Shown here: piece after piece, positions 46,700-55,109 of the stretch
Layout: every line of letters starts with the position of its first letter
Position numbering within the stretch: the first letter of the stretch is position 1
NCBI RefSeq assembly: GCF_014647915.1
Contig: NZ_BMQC01000009.1
Span: 62,001-126,000, forward strand
Direction: 5' to 3'
Source: Pilimelia terevasa
GTDB lineage: Bacteria > Actinomycetota > Actinomycetes > Mycobacteriales > Micromonosporaceae
DNA: 64,000 bases
The notes under the pieces: generated by a model
The model's input: only the letters and a program-made list of their open reading frames with translations
What the model was told of the DNA's origin: nothing
Database searches by the model: none
Program-made: the position numbers and the translations under genes

Positions 46700-48247
46700 T
46701 CAGCTCCGGGCGACCTGGTGCGCGGAGACCACCTCGTCGGCGAGCTGGGCGGGGTACACGGCCATCTCGTCCAGCGAGCCGATCAGGTAGTCGCTGGTCG
46801 GCTGGTTGCTGTACCCGGCCAGGCTCATCCCCCCGAACCGCCAGTACCCCGTGAAGTTGGCCGCCGTCGTCACGGCGGCGTCGGAGGCCACGAGGGTGCC
46901 GTCGACGTACAGCTTCTGGCCGGCGGCCCCGATGCTGGCCGCCAGGTGGTGCCAGGCGCCGTCGTTGACGGTGCCGGCGGACCGGACGGTCTTGATGGCG
47001 CCGTTGTTCACGGCGAAGCTCACCCGCCCGCCGCTGTCGACGTAGAGCACCCGGTCGTGGTTGGCGTCGGCGGCACCCGTGGTACTGCCGGAGAAGCCCA
47101 TCGCCGTGCCGCCCGCGCTGCCGGTGACCTTGACCAGGCACTCGATCGTGAACGGGTTCGGGTTGGCGTACGACGAGCCGTAGTACGCCCCGGCCGCCCC
47201 GGTGGAGGCGACGCTGTACGTGCCGCTCTGGTCGGCGCCGGCCAGCGCGCCGGTCCGCCGGGTCGTGATCGGCGACACGGTCGTGCCGCCGGAGCGCGCG
47301 TTGCCGATGTCGGTCGAGTTCAGCGCCCGGTCGTAGACCCGGACCTCGTCGATGCGGCCGATCCACTGGTCGGCGAACACGTTGGCCCACTGGGACCGGC
47401 CCGCGACGACGTTGCCGGTGGCGTTCCAGTCCGCCGACTTGGTGTTCACGCTGCCCTCGGACGAGGCGTTGACGTACAGGGTGACGGTGTTGGTCGAGTC
47501 GACGTACGTGGCCGCCACGTGGAACCAGGTGTTGAGGCTGGCGGCGGTCGTGCCGACGACCTGGTCGACGGTCGGGTTGTCGACGTCGGTGCGGGTGGTG
47601 ACGACCATGAACCGGTCCACGCCGCCGTCCCGCTTGAGCATGAACGCGCTGCTGCGGTCGCCGGTCTGGGCGGCCGCGGCCATGGTCGCGTTGTCGGCGG
47701 TGGCGTACACCCAGGCCATGACGGTCCAGTCGCCGTCGGTGCGCGCGGTCGGGGTGCCCAGCACGTAGCCGGTGCCGGAGGTGACCGCGAAGCCGGCGCC
47801 GTACCGGCCGGTGGCGTTCCAGCCCGCGTTGGCGCCGGTGAGCGTGCCGGGCGCGGCGGTGCCGCTGGCGTCGGCCGCGGTGCTGCCGGAGCCCTCGTCG
47901 AACTTCCACCACGGCGCCGCGCCGTCGGTGCGGGCGTTGTACGTGCCGTTGCGGGCGCCGCCGCTGGAGTCGGCCATCGTCGAGGTCGCCGACGAGGAGA
48001 CGGCGTCCTCGCCCCGGTAGTACAGGGTCGGGCTGCTGTCCCGGACCGCGCCGTAGTAGCTGAAGTCGTCCGCGCCGGTGAGGGCGTTGGTGAGGTTCCT
48101 GGTGTTGGCGCTCAGCGCGGCCGACGCCTCGTGCGTCAGCGGCGCGGCGCCCAGCAGGGCGGCGAGCAGCACCAGGAGCCGCCGCGCCGGGAGCGCGGCA
48201 GCACCTGGTAGGCGGCCGGCGTACCGGCCGCGCGCGCGTTCGCCCAT
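46700..48247 (-). CDS. Secreted protein with two LamG (concanavalin-like) domains
   Basis: A 515-residue protein. A signal peptide ends near residue 44 (HEASAALS). Two LamG/concanavalin A-like jelly rolls follow: about 120-310 (TDGDWTVMAWVYATADNATM, DQWIGRIDEVRVYDRALNST) and about 340-510 (NPFTIECLVKVTGSAGGTAM, DGAWHHLAASIGAAGQKLYV, IGSLDEMAVYPAQLADE). LamG domains bind glycans or other surfaces. No catalytic or anchoring domain is visible. ATG follows GGGGTGAGGA. The 300 bases upstream can form strong hairpins. Confidence 0.82.
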   Translation of the reverse strand: MGERARGRYAGRLPGAAALPARRLLVLLAALLGAAPLTHEASAALSANTRNLTNALTGADDFSYYGAVRDSSPTLYYRGEDAVSSSATSTMADSSGGARNGTYNARTDGAAPWWKFDEGSGSTAADASGTAAPGTLTGANAGWNATGRYGAGFAVTSGTGYVLGTPTARTDGDWTVMAWVYATADNATMAAAAQTGDRSSAFMLKRDGGVDRFMVVTTRTDVDNPTVDQVVGTTAASLNTWFHVAATYVDSTNTVTLYVNASSEGSVNTKSADWNATGNVVAGRSQWANVFADQWIGRIDEVRVYDRALNSTDIGNARSGGTTVSPITTRRTGALAGADQSGTYSVASTGAAGAYYGSSYANPNPFTIECLVKVTGSAGGTAMGFSGSTTGAADANHDRVLYVDSGGRVSFAVNNGAIKTVRSAGTVNDGAWHHLAASIGAAGQKLYVDGTLVASDAAVTTAANFTGYWRFGGMSLAGYSNQPTSDYLIGSLDEMAVYPAQLADEVVSAHQVARS

Positions 48248-48383
48248 TCCTCACCCCTGTATGCGTGGGCAGAGCCTTGGCGACTCCATCGGTCCGCCGC
48301 GGCCGGTGCTGAGGCGAAGCGGCGTGGGACCTGGCACAGGTGCGCGCGAACGTGGTCGATCGTCCGGTTTGCCGGGGTGCGGG

Positions 48384-48438
48384 GCCCAGCCGGCCCCCCA
48401 CCAGGTAGGCCGGCTGGGCTTCTCCCACGCACAGTGGG
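48384..48438 (-). promoter_or_regulatory. Structured leader upstream of LamG gene
   Basis: GCCCAGCCGGCC (48384-48395) and its exact complement at 48408-48419 form a 12-bp stem with a 12-base loop; a second hairpin CCCAC/GTGGG (48424-48438) abuts it. It lies about 140 bases before the LamG start on the same strand. It could be a terminator, an attenuator or part of an RNA sensor; no known aptamer consensus was matched. Confidence 0.4.
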
Positions 48439-48630
48439 TGCTCGGGGGGTCCGCCCGGCCGCGGTCGACACGCCGGACGTGACGGCGGCGACACCGGGCG
48501 GCGGTACGGACCCAGGCCGAGCATAAGGGCGCGAATTCGACCTGGATAGATGGCGGGAAACCCGGCCTATCCACGTTTGCGCGTTCACCGGGATCGGCGC
48601 ACCGCCGGCCCGGTACCACCATTCTCAATT

Positions 48631-48643
48631 TTCACAGATTCAC
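48631..48643. promoter_or_regulatory. TTCACAGATTCAC motif upstream of XRE paralogue 2
   Basis: Two TTCAC half-sites 8 bases apart in an AT-rich patch about 410 bases before XRE paralogue 2 and 390 bases upstream of the LamG gene. Related half-sites occur at 17700 and 36002. Confidence 0.3.
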
Positions 48644-49049
48644 ATTTGCCAGGCCATCCGTGCGCCCGGCGACCGGCCCGGGCCGGACCGTCCGGGAGCC
48701 GCGGACCGCAGAAGGGTCACGTTCTCCCGCGTGCCACTACCAATGTTTTCACGCAGCTCCGGGGTAGTGAACGGCAATCACCGACGTCCACAGAACCTGT
48801 ATAGCTGTGAATGACGACCCGGCAATAGCAGCCGCGAGGGTACCGTCGGCAGAGGCGGGCACCACTGTGGACCCGCATTGCGGCCCCGGTGCACAGTTGC
48901 ACATTTTCGCTCGCCCGCTCCCCGAGAAGGCGCCGCGGCGCCCCGCCGGCCGGCGCGTTCACCCGGACAAATCGTTTAGAGTTCCTTTCCGCACGTCGGC
49001 GACAGCCGCGCGTGTCCTCTGTGCCTCGTTGTACGACCGAGTGGGGAAA

Positions 49050-49964
49050 ATGCAGCCGCCCGTTGCCGACGCACTGCGCCAGGGTCCTTTCCCGCACGCG
49101 CTCCGTACCGCCATCAAGGCCCGGAAGCTCTCCCTGGAGCGACTCCACCAGCGCCTCGCGGCGGCGGGCACCCCGGTCGGCATGTCGACGCTCAGCTCGT
49201 GGCAGTCGGGACGGCGGCGCCCCGAGCGGCCCGAGTCGCTGGAGGCGGTGACCGTCCTGGAGGACATCCTCGGCCTGCCCGCGCGGTCCCTGTCCGACCT
49301 GCTGGGCGCGCCGCGGCGGCGGGGTCCGCGGCCGCGGATGACCCGCCCGCCGCGGCCGGTGGCCGACCTGCTCGCCCTCGCCAGCCCCGCCGTCGCGCTG
49401 ACCCGCCAGCTCGACTGGCGCGAGGACCGGCTGCGGATCGTGAGTGCCTGGGACGACGTCGAGGTGGGCCGGGGAAGCTGCGTCGTCGGCGTGGAGACCC
49501 GGCTCGTGCTGGAGGCGGTCGAGGAGGTCGACCGGTACGTCGCCACGTTCCACGGCGCCCCGGGCACCGGCCTCAGCGGCGCGGTGCGGTTCGCGGCCCT
49601 CGCCGACTGCCACATCGGCCGGGTGCGGCAGGACCCCACGCACCCGCTGATCGCCGCGGAACTGCTGCTCGGGCGGCGGCTTCCGCCGGGCGAGACCGCG
49701 ATCATCCGGTTCGGCGTCACCGACGGCAGCGGCCGGCGGGAGACCGAGTACGGCCGGTTCCTCTCCGCCGCGGCGCAGCACGTCGCCGTCAGCGTGCACT
49801 TCGCCCCCGACGCCCGGCCCCGCCGGTGCTGGCGGTTCGTCCGGGACCTCCAGGGCTGGCCGGACCAGCTCCACAAGGAGGTGCGGCTCGGGCCCTTCGG
49901 CAAGGTGCACGTGGTGCGCAACTCGGTTCCGCCGGGCATCCTCGGCATCGCCTGGCAGCCCTGA
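49050..49964 (+). CDS. XRE-type regulator with conserved C-terminal domain (paralogue 2 of 3)
   Basis: A 304-residue protein, exactly the length of the paralogue at 51306 and aligned with it end to end. HTH: FPHALRTAIKARKLSLERLH and STLSSWQSGRRRPERPES. The C-terminal domain has DWREDRLRIVSAWDDVEVG, EEVDRYVATFHGAPGTGLSG, LADCHIGRVRQ, TEYGRFLSAAAQHVAV and RRCWRFVRDLQGWPDQLHKE. Start ATG 49050 chosen by alignment to the paralogues; only GTGGGGA lies upstream. It points at the FG-GAP secreted protein gene. Confidence 0.75.
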   Translation: MQPPVADALRQGPFPHALRTAIKARKLSLERLHQRLAAAGTPVGMSTLSSWQSGRRRPERPESLEAVTVLEDILGLPARSLSDLLGAPRRRGPRPRMTRPPRPVADLLALASPAVALTRQLDWREDRLRIVSAWDDVEVGRGSCVVGVETRLVLEAVEEVDRYVATFHGAPGTGLSGAVRFAALADCHIGRVRQDPTHPLIAAELLLGRRLPPGETAIIRFGVTDGSGRRETEYGRFLSAAAQHVAVSVHFAPDARPRRCWRFVRDLQGWPDQLHKEVRLGPFGKVHVVRNSVPPGILGIAWQP

Positions 49965-50159
49965 CCCCACCGCCGCCGTCCCCCGGGCCGGCGGCGGGCG
50001 GGGACGCCACCCCGCCGGGCGCGCCACGCCGGCCGCCGCGCCACCAGCAGGCAAAACGCCCGGCGCGGCCGCGCGCAGGACGTAACGTCGCACAGCACGG
50101 CGGGCCGCAGCGGTCCGCCGCGGCGGACCGCCGGGCGGCGGGTGACCCAGGAGTGGCAG

Positions 50160-51299
50160 ATGCGACGCGGACCGGCACGGCGGACCCCCGGCACCGGGCG
50201 GCGACTCACCGGGGGCGCACTCGCGTGCGCGGCCGTCCTGGCCACGGCGGCACCGGCCGACGCCGCGGGCGGGCCGCGCTTCGGCGCGCCCGCGTGGGTG
50301 CCCACCGGGCGCGGGCCGCACGGGCTGGTCGCGGCCGACTTCAACCAGGACGGCGCCGTGGACGTGGCCACCGCGGACAGCGTCGGGGGCGCCGTCTCCG
50401 TCCTGGCCGGCGACGGGCACGGCGGCCTGTACCGGCGGGCGGCCGTCCGGGTGGCCGGCGGCCCCCGGCGCCTGGCGGCGGCCGACCTCGACGCCGACGG
50501 CGACCCGGACCTGCTGGTCGCCAACCAGACGCCGACGGTCACCGTGCTGCGCGGCGGACCGGGGCACACGTTCACCCCCGCCGGCACCTACCGGGTCGGC
50601 ACCGCGGGGGCCGTCCTGGCGGTCGGGGACCTCAGCGGCGACGGCGACCCGGACCTGGCGGTGACCGAGGAGGAGGCCGACCGCGTCGCCGTCTGGCACG
50701 GCGGGCCGGGTGCGACGTTCGCCGCGGCGGACCCGCTGCGGGTGGGCCGGGCGCCGCGCGGGGTGGCGGCCGCCGACCTCGACGGGGACGCCGACCTGGA
50801 CCTCGCGGTCGCCGAGTCGGCGAGCGGCGCGGTGTCGGTGCTGCTCAACGACGGGGCGGGCCGGTTCGCGGCGCGGGTGGCGGCGGCGGCCGTCGGGGGC
50901 GGGCCGCACGCCGTCGCGGTCGGGCACTTCGACGCCGACGCCGACGCCGACCTGGCGGTGGCCGCCGGGCGCGGCGACCGGGTGTGGGTGCTGCGCGGCG
51001 GCCCCGGGGCGACCTTCGGGCCGCCGGCCGGCTACCCGACCGACCCCGGCCCGTTCGACCTCGTGGCGGCGGACCTCGACGGCGACGGCGACCCGGACCT
51101 GGCGGTCGCCAGCCCGGGCAGCGCCCACCTGACCGTGCTGGCCGGTACGGCCGGCGCCGGCTTCGCGGCGCCGGTGGCGCTGCCGGCCGGCCTGCCGCTC
51201 GCCGTCGCCGCCGCCGACCTGGACCGCGACGGCCGCCCCGACCTGGTGGCCTCCGACTTCGCCGCGAACCGCGTCACGGTGCACCGCAACGCCACCTGA
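50160..51299 (+). CDS. Secreted FG-GAP/VCBS-repeat beta-propeller protein
   Basis: A 379-residue protein: signal peptide to about residue 36 (PADAAG), then seven repeats of about 45 residues each carrying a calcium-type loop, for example ADFNQDGAVDVAT, ADLDADGDPDLLV, GDLSGDGDPDLAV, ADLDGDADLDLAV, GHFDADADADLAV, ADLDGDGDPDLAV and ADLDRDGRPDLVA. Seven repeats fit a seven-bladed propeller. It is probably an extracellular binding protein. It is flanked by two XRE paralogues that both point toward it. Confidence 0.85.
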   Translation: MRRGPARRTPGTGRRLTGGALACAAVLATAAPADAAGGPRFGAPAWVPTGRGPHGLVAADFNQDGAVDVATADSVGGAVSVLAGDGHGGLYRRAAVRVAGGPRRLAAADLDADGDPDLLVANQTPTVTVLRGGPGHTFTPAGTYRVGTAGAVLAVGDLSGDGDPDLAVTEEEADRVAVWHGGPGATFAAADPLRVGRAPRGVAAADLDGDADLDLAVAESASGAVSVLLNDGAGRFAARVAAAAVGGGPHAVAVGHFDADADADLAVAAGRGDRVWVLRGGPGATFGPPAGYPTDPGPFDLVAADLDGDGDPDLAVASPGSAHLTVLAGTAGAGFAAPVALPAGLPLAVAAADLDRDGRPDLVASDFAANRVTVHRNAT

Positions 51300-51305
51300 G
51301 CAGGC

Positions 51306-52220
51306 TCAGGGCTCCCAGCCGATGCCGACGAAGCCCGGCTGGACGGCGTTGCGCACCACGTGCACGTGCCCCGAGGGGCCCAGGCGCAGCTCGTCCTGCC
51401 GCTGGTCCGGCCAGCCCTCCCGCTCCCGGACGAACCGCCAGCACCGCTGCGGCCGGGCGTCCGGCGCGAACCGCACCTCCACGGCGACCTGCTGGGCGGG
51501 CGCGCGCAGGAACCGGCAGAACTCGGTGTCGCTGTTGCCGTCGATGTCCGTCACCCGGAACCGGACGATGACCGTCTCGCCGGCCGGCACCGGGCGGTCC
51601 AGCAGCAGCTCGGCGACGAGCAGGGGGTGGTTGCGGGCCTGGAGCACCCGGCCCACCCGGCAGTCCGAGAGCGCCTCGAACTGGACGGTCTCGCGCAGGT
51701 CGATGCCCGGCGCGCCGTAGTAGACGGTGAGGTACCGGTCCACCTCGGTCACCGCGTGCAGCACCACCGAGGTCTCGACGGCGACCAGGCGGCTGCCGGC
51801 GGCGACGTCGGCGAGGTCCCACGCGCTGACCACCCGCAGCCGGTCGTCGCGCCAGTCCATCTCCGCCATCAGCTCGACGACCGGTTCGGCCTGGCGCAGG
51901 ACCTGGCCGAACGGACGCGGCGCCTTGGTCACCCGCGGCCCCGGCCCCCGGCGGCGCGGGGCGCCGAGCAGGTCGACGAGGGCGCGCTGGGGCAGGCCGA
52001 GGATGGTCTCCAGGACGACGACGGCGTCCATGGACTCGGGGCGTTCGGGCCGGCGGCGCCCGGACTGCCAGGAGCTGAGGGTCGCCATACCGACGGGGGC
52101 GCCGGCCGCCACGAGGCGTTGGCGCAGGCGCTCCAGGGGGAGGCCGCGGGCCTTGATGGCGACGCGGAGCGCATAGTGGAACGGCCCGTGCCGCAGGGCG
52201 TCGGCAACGTCTGGCTGCAT
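51306..52220 (-). CDS. XRE-type regulator with conserved C-terminal domain (paralogue 3 of 3)
   Basis: A 304-residue protein. HTH: FHYALRVAIKARGLPLERLR and ATLSSWQSGRRRPERPESMD. C-terminal domain: DWRDDRLRVVSAWDLADVAA, TEVDRYLTVYYGAPGIDLRE, LSDCRVGRVLQ, TEFCRFLRAPAQQVAVEVRF, RCWRFVREREGWPDQ. It is closer to paralogue 2 than to paralogue 1. It ends 7 bases from the convergent FG-GAP gene. The direct target is unknown. Confidence 0.75.
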   Translation of the reverse strand: MQPDVADALRHGPFHYALRVAIKARGLPLERLRQRLVAAGAPVGMATLSSWQSGRRRPERPESMDAVVVLETILGLPQRALVDLLGAPRRRGPGPRVTKAPRPFGQVLRQAEPVVELMAEMDWRDDRLRVVSAWDLADVAAGSRLVAVETSVVLHAVTEVDRYLTVYYGAPGIDLRETVQFEALSDCRVGRVLQARNHPLLVAELLLDRPVPAGETVIVRFRVTDIDGNSDTEFCRFLRAPAQQVAVEVRFAPDARPQRCWRFVREREGWPDQRQDELRLGPSGHVHVVRNAVQPGFVGIGWEP

Positions 52221-52382
52221 ACTTCTCACTTGGTCGGTCAGCCCGTGTGTTACGCACTGATGGAGCCGTACACGGTAGCGCACCGCGGGTCCTGGGCGAC
52301 CCCCCCGTTCATCCGATGCCGGGGCACCGATTCGCGCAATTCTCGGGAGTACGGTTTCCGATTCCCCACTGACAATTTCCGG

Positions 52383-52440
52383 CCGCCCCGGCGTCGGCGT
52401 CCGGTGCCGGGGCGGGCATCCGACGACGGCTGCCCGCCCC
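52383..52440 (-). terminator. Overlapping GC hairpins after DUF4360 gene
   Basis: Two alternative stems: CCGCCCCGGC/GCCGGGGCGG (52383-52392 with 52406-52415) and GGGGCGGGCA/TGCCCGCCCC (52409-52418 with 52431-52440). They share bases, so only one can form at a time; either can end transcription of the DUF4360 gene. Confidence 0.65.
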
Positions 52441-52451
52441 GGTCGCCCGCG

Positions 52452-53069
52452 TCAGTCGCAGCGGCGGAACTTCAGCTCGGCGACCAGGCCGCCGCGGTCG
52501 TTGAGCTGGAGTTCACTGGCGGTGTCGGACATCCGCGACTCGACGTACACCGACGCGTTGATGTTCAGCGCCCGGGTCGCGCCGCACTCGGACCAGTTGC
52601 CGTGCTGGCGGTCCCACGAGGTGAACTCGTCGTCGTACGGGCCGCGGAGGACCTCTTTGGCTTCGCCGGTGGCAGTCGAGCCGGCGAAGTAGTGCGTGGC
52701 GTTCGCCTCGGCCTTGGCGCCCTTGACCAGGCTGGCGGCGCCCCGCATGGACAGTGTGCCGATGGCGTACTCCCAGCCCTTGTCCACCTTGAGCCGGAGG
52801 TTGGCGACGCAGTTGAGACGGGCGCTGGAGGTCCCGTCCTCGCCGCCCGCGCTGACGCCCAGGCGCTGGTAGCTGACCTTGATCCGGTCGCCGTTGAGCG
52901 TCGCCGAGGCGTCTCCCTTGCGCGGGCAACCCGAGCCCTCGGTGACGACCCCCAGCAACTCCACGCTCGGGTCCGCGGCCGCGGCGGCGGAGGCGCCGGC
53001 CAGCGTCGCGCCGATCGCGAGTGCCAGCACGCTGGCTGTCTGGGCTGTCGTGCGTACCACCTGGTTCAT
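52452..53069 (-). CDS. Secreted DUF4360-family protein
   Basis: A 205-residue protein with signal peptide (to about residue 32, AAAAADP). VTEGSGCPRKGDASATLNGD and NCVANLRLKVDKGWEYAIGT followed by SECGATRALNINASVYVESR are the conserved Cys-containing blocks of DUF4360, a secreted family shared by actinomycetes and fungi. Function unknown. ATG follows GGGGAGATTC. Hairpins follow the stop. Confidence 0.8.
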   Translation of the reverse strand: MNQVVRTTAQTASVLALAIGATLAGASAAAAADPSVELLGVVTEGSGCPRKGDASATLNGDRIKVSYQRLGVSAGGEDGTSSARLNCVANLRLKVDKGWEYAIGTLSMRGAASLVKGAKAEANATHYFAGSTATGEAKEVLRGPYDDEFTSWDRQHGNWSECGATRALNINASVYVESRMSDTASELQLNDRGGLVAELKFRRCD

Positions 53070-53683
53070 GAATCTCCCCAATGGTTGGTTGCTTGGGCCT
53101 TGCCGACCCCCGCATCCGGCGAGGCGCGCGCCGCTCCGCCCGCGGCCGGCGCCGACCGCGGACGGGGAGGTAAAGAAATTGCGCTGCGAATCTGTCTGAA
53201 TGCGCCCCGGGGACCTATGCGGGGACCGCCGGGGCATCGACGACTACAGAAGTATGTGAGTGGCCCCGCTCACCAACAAGGGCGGCTTCGGCGCGGAATT
53301 TTACATATACACCGAGGGTGGGCGTACGACCGCCGAATGTGTACGGTGGCGACCCCGGCCGGCCGCGGAGGGTGGGCTGGGGCGCATTCGCGCCGGTCTG
53401 GGACCTTTGTGGAGCCGGTGCCGATTGCCCCATTGCGCTTCCACCGCGCACCGCACGGGGATTCCTCGGGCGACCCGCCGCCAGGTGGCGCAGGTCGCGG
53501 CGCGATCACGCGGACCGCCGCCGAGTACGGCCGGACGGCGACCCGCCACGTGGCGGGCACGGGAGGGCTCAGCTACGGGTCTGGGGGCTCGGGGGCGGGC
53601 ACAGCACGGGGGACGCCCCGGGTGGCGGCGGGGCAGGGGTGTGCCGGTGGGGGCGGCAGCCCCGCCCCCACCGGCGTCTCCGG
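53070..53683. other. 614-base intergenic region, no gene seen
   Basis: Between the DUF4360 start and the alpha/beta hydrolase stop. It includes an AT-rich patch near 53290-53310 (TTTTACATATACACC) that could be a promoter, and the hydrolase terminator at its right end. No frame has convincing coding character. Confidence 0.5.
53644..53676 (-). terminator. Hairpin terminator after alpha/beta hydrolase
   Basis: GCCGGTGGGGGCGG (53644-53657) and its exact complement at 53663-53676 form a 14-bp stem with a 5-base loop, 8 bases after the stop codon. Confidence 0.85.
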
Positions 53684-54901
53684 TCAGCGGGGCAGGCGCT
53701 CCATGATCCAGTCACACAGCTCGCGGGTGATCTCCGTGTGCGCGGTGTTGGTGGACGCGCACAGGTACTCGTCCACCTCGCTCTCCTCCTGCGGCAGGCG
53801 GTTGATGTCCGCGTACAGGTCCTCCTGGCGGTCGAGGTCGCGGATCGCCACCGCGCTCACCGACGGCACGAAGCACACCGTGTCGTGGCGCAGGTCCACC
53901 CGGCCGCCGCGCCGCTCCAGCTCGTCGGCGAGGATCTTGAACGAGTCGAGCGTGCCGCCCGGCGCCCCGTCCAGCTCCGGGAAGCCGCTCGTGGTGATCG
54001 TCTTGGCGGCGGGCGGGATCAGCCGGTTGAGCTGCGCGACCGTCACGTTGTCCCCGGCGGCCTGCGTGTACAGCGTGGTGTTCGGGAAGACGATGCCGGT
54101 GATCTTCAGCGCCACCTCGCCCGGCGGCACCTTGGCGCCGGTGCCGTCCCCGGTGCCGTTGGCGACGGCGATCGTCCGCGGCCGCCGCGGCCACGAACCG
54201 ATCCGCTCAAGCTGCTGGAGGAAGTCGGTGCGCGCCGGGTCCTGGCGGATCTCCCCGGTGGCGCTGTCGTAGTGCCGCCACAGCATCTGGCGGGCGGCCG
54301 GGCTGTTCATCTGGGCCGCGAAGGCGTTCTCCGGGCCCGGGATGAAGTGCGCGAACGCCTGGAGCGCGATCGGGATGACCGCGCCGCGGTGCGGCGAGTC
54401 GAAGGAGAAGTACAGCGCGGTGCGGTGGTCCATCCGCTCCAGCTCCAGCTTGGCCAGCGCGTACCGCGTCACCAGGCCGCCCATGCTGAACCCGCCGACG
54501 GTCAGCGGCGAGTCGCCGACCTGGGACGCGATGGTCCGCATGATGCACTCCTGGGCCGCCCGCGCGTTCTCCAGGATGGACGCGGACCGCTCGGCGTAGC
54601 CGAGCAGGATCACGGCGTGCCCGCGGGCGCGCAGCTCCGACAGGAACGGCACGCTGCCGTCGAGGCCCTGGTAGAGCCAGTCCAGGTTGCTCGGGCCGTA
54701 GTTGAAGCCGTCGGCCATGATGACCGGGCGCTGGATGCCGGGGCTGCCCTGGCCGTAGTAGACGTGGGCGAAGCCGGTGCTCAGCTCCCACTTCTCGTCG
54801 GGCTCCGGCACCTCCGTCGGCGTGGCCGGGGCGGTCGTCAGGGGATCGGCGATGGTGATGGCGCCGGCCTGGTACTCCGGCTCGTTCTGCGCTGTGGACA
54901 C
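53684..54901 (-). CDS. Alpha/beta hydrolase
   Basis: A 405-residue protein without an obvious signal peptide. The nucleophile elbow is GGFSMGG (Ser139); RPVIMADGFNYGPSNLDWLY forms the oxyanion-side strand and FSFDSPHRGAVIPIALQAF resembles lipase lid regions. A late HTEITRELCDWIMERLP likely carries the catalytic His. Lipase or esterase activity is inferred; the exact subfamily is not recognised. GTG start at 54901 after GGGAG. Ends at a strong hairpin. Confidence 0.75.
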   Translation of the reverse strand: MSTAQNEPEYQAGAITIADPLTTAPATPTEVPEPDEKWELSTGFAHVYYGQGSPGIQRPVIMADGFNYGPSNLDWLYQGLDGSVPFLSELRARGHAVILLGYAERSASILENARAAQECIMRTIASQVGDSPLTVGGFSMGGLVTRYALAKLELERMDHRTALYFSFDSPHRGAVIPIALQAFAHFIPGPENAFAAQMNSPAARQMLWRHYDSATGEIRQDPARTDFLQQLERIGSWPRRPRTIAVANGTGDGTGAKVPPGEVALKITGIVFPNTTLYTQAAGDNVTVAQLNRLIPPAAKTITTSGFPELDGAPGGTLDSFKILADELERRGGRVDLRHDTVCFVPSVSAVAIRDLDRQEDLYADINRLPQEESEVDEYLCASTNTAHTEITRELCDWIMERLPR

Positions 54902-55109
54902 GGTGACTCCCGGAAGCTATGTCGGGCGCGCGGGACCGGCCGGTACGGACGGATCCGGCGTAATGAGTGGTGATACGCGCACAGCATCGCAACGCGTCCC
55001 CGCGATATCGATCATCAACGCGGTACTCCACTCGAAGGGGTCAGGCCCGTGACCAGGCAACTAATACCTGAGCGGGGCGCCGCGGGCGGGCGGCGGCGCC
55101 CCGGGCACC

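Larger units (their letters stand above)
48248..49049. other. 802-base intergenic region with hairpins and TTCAC half-sites
   Basis: No gene convincingly seen. It contains the hairpin region at 48384-48438, an AT-rich patch around 48620-48660 with TTTTCACAGATTCAC, a further TTTTCAC at 48746-48752 and GTGAA at 48808-48812. An open frame from 48807 in frame with XRE paralogue 2 exists but its codon use and the paralogue alignment argue against it as the start. Confidence 0.5.

Noticed and set aside
48240-48540. Possible cyclic-di-GMP-I or cobalamin riboswitch upstream of the LamG gene
   Set aside because: GGCAAACC and a CCACTGTGCG segment recall parts of these aptamers, but the other obligatory conserved blocks (ACGCAAAGCC; the full B12 box) are missing and the order is wrong.
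48807-49049. N-terminal extension of XRE paralogue 2
   Set aside because: In frame but low-complexity and absent from both paralogues, which begin at the equivalent of ATG 49050.
53215-53451. A 78-codon minus-strand frame in the gap after the DUF4360 gene
   Set aside because: No family resemblance, poor codon pattern and no ribosome site; it is probably chance.
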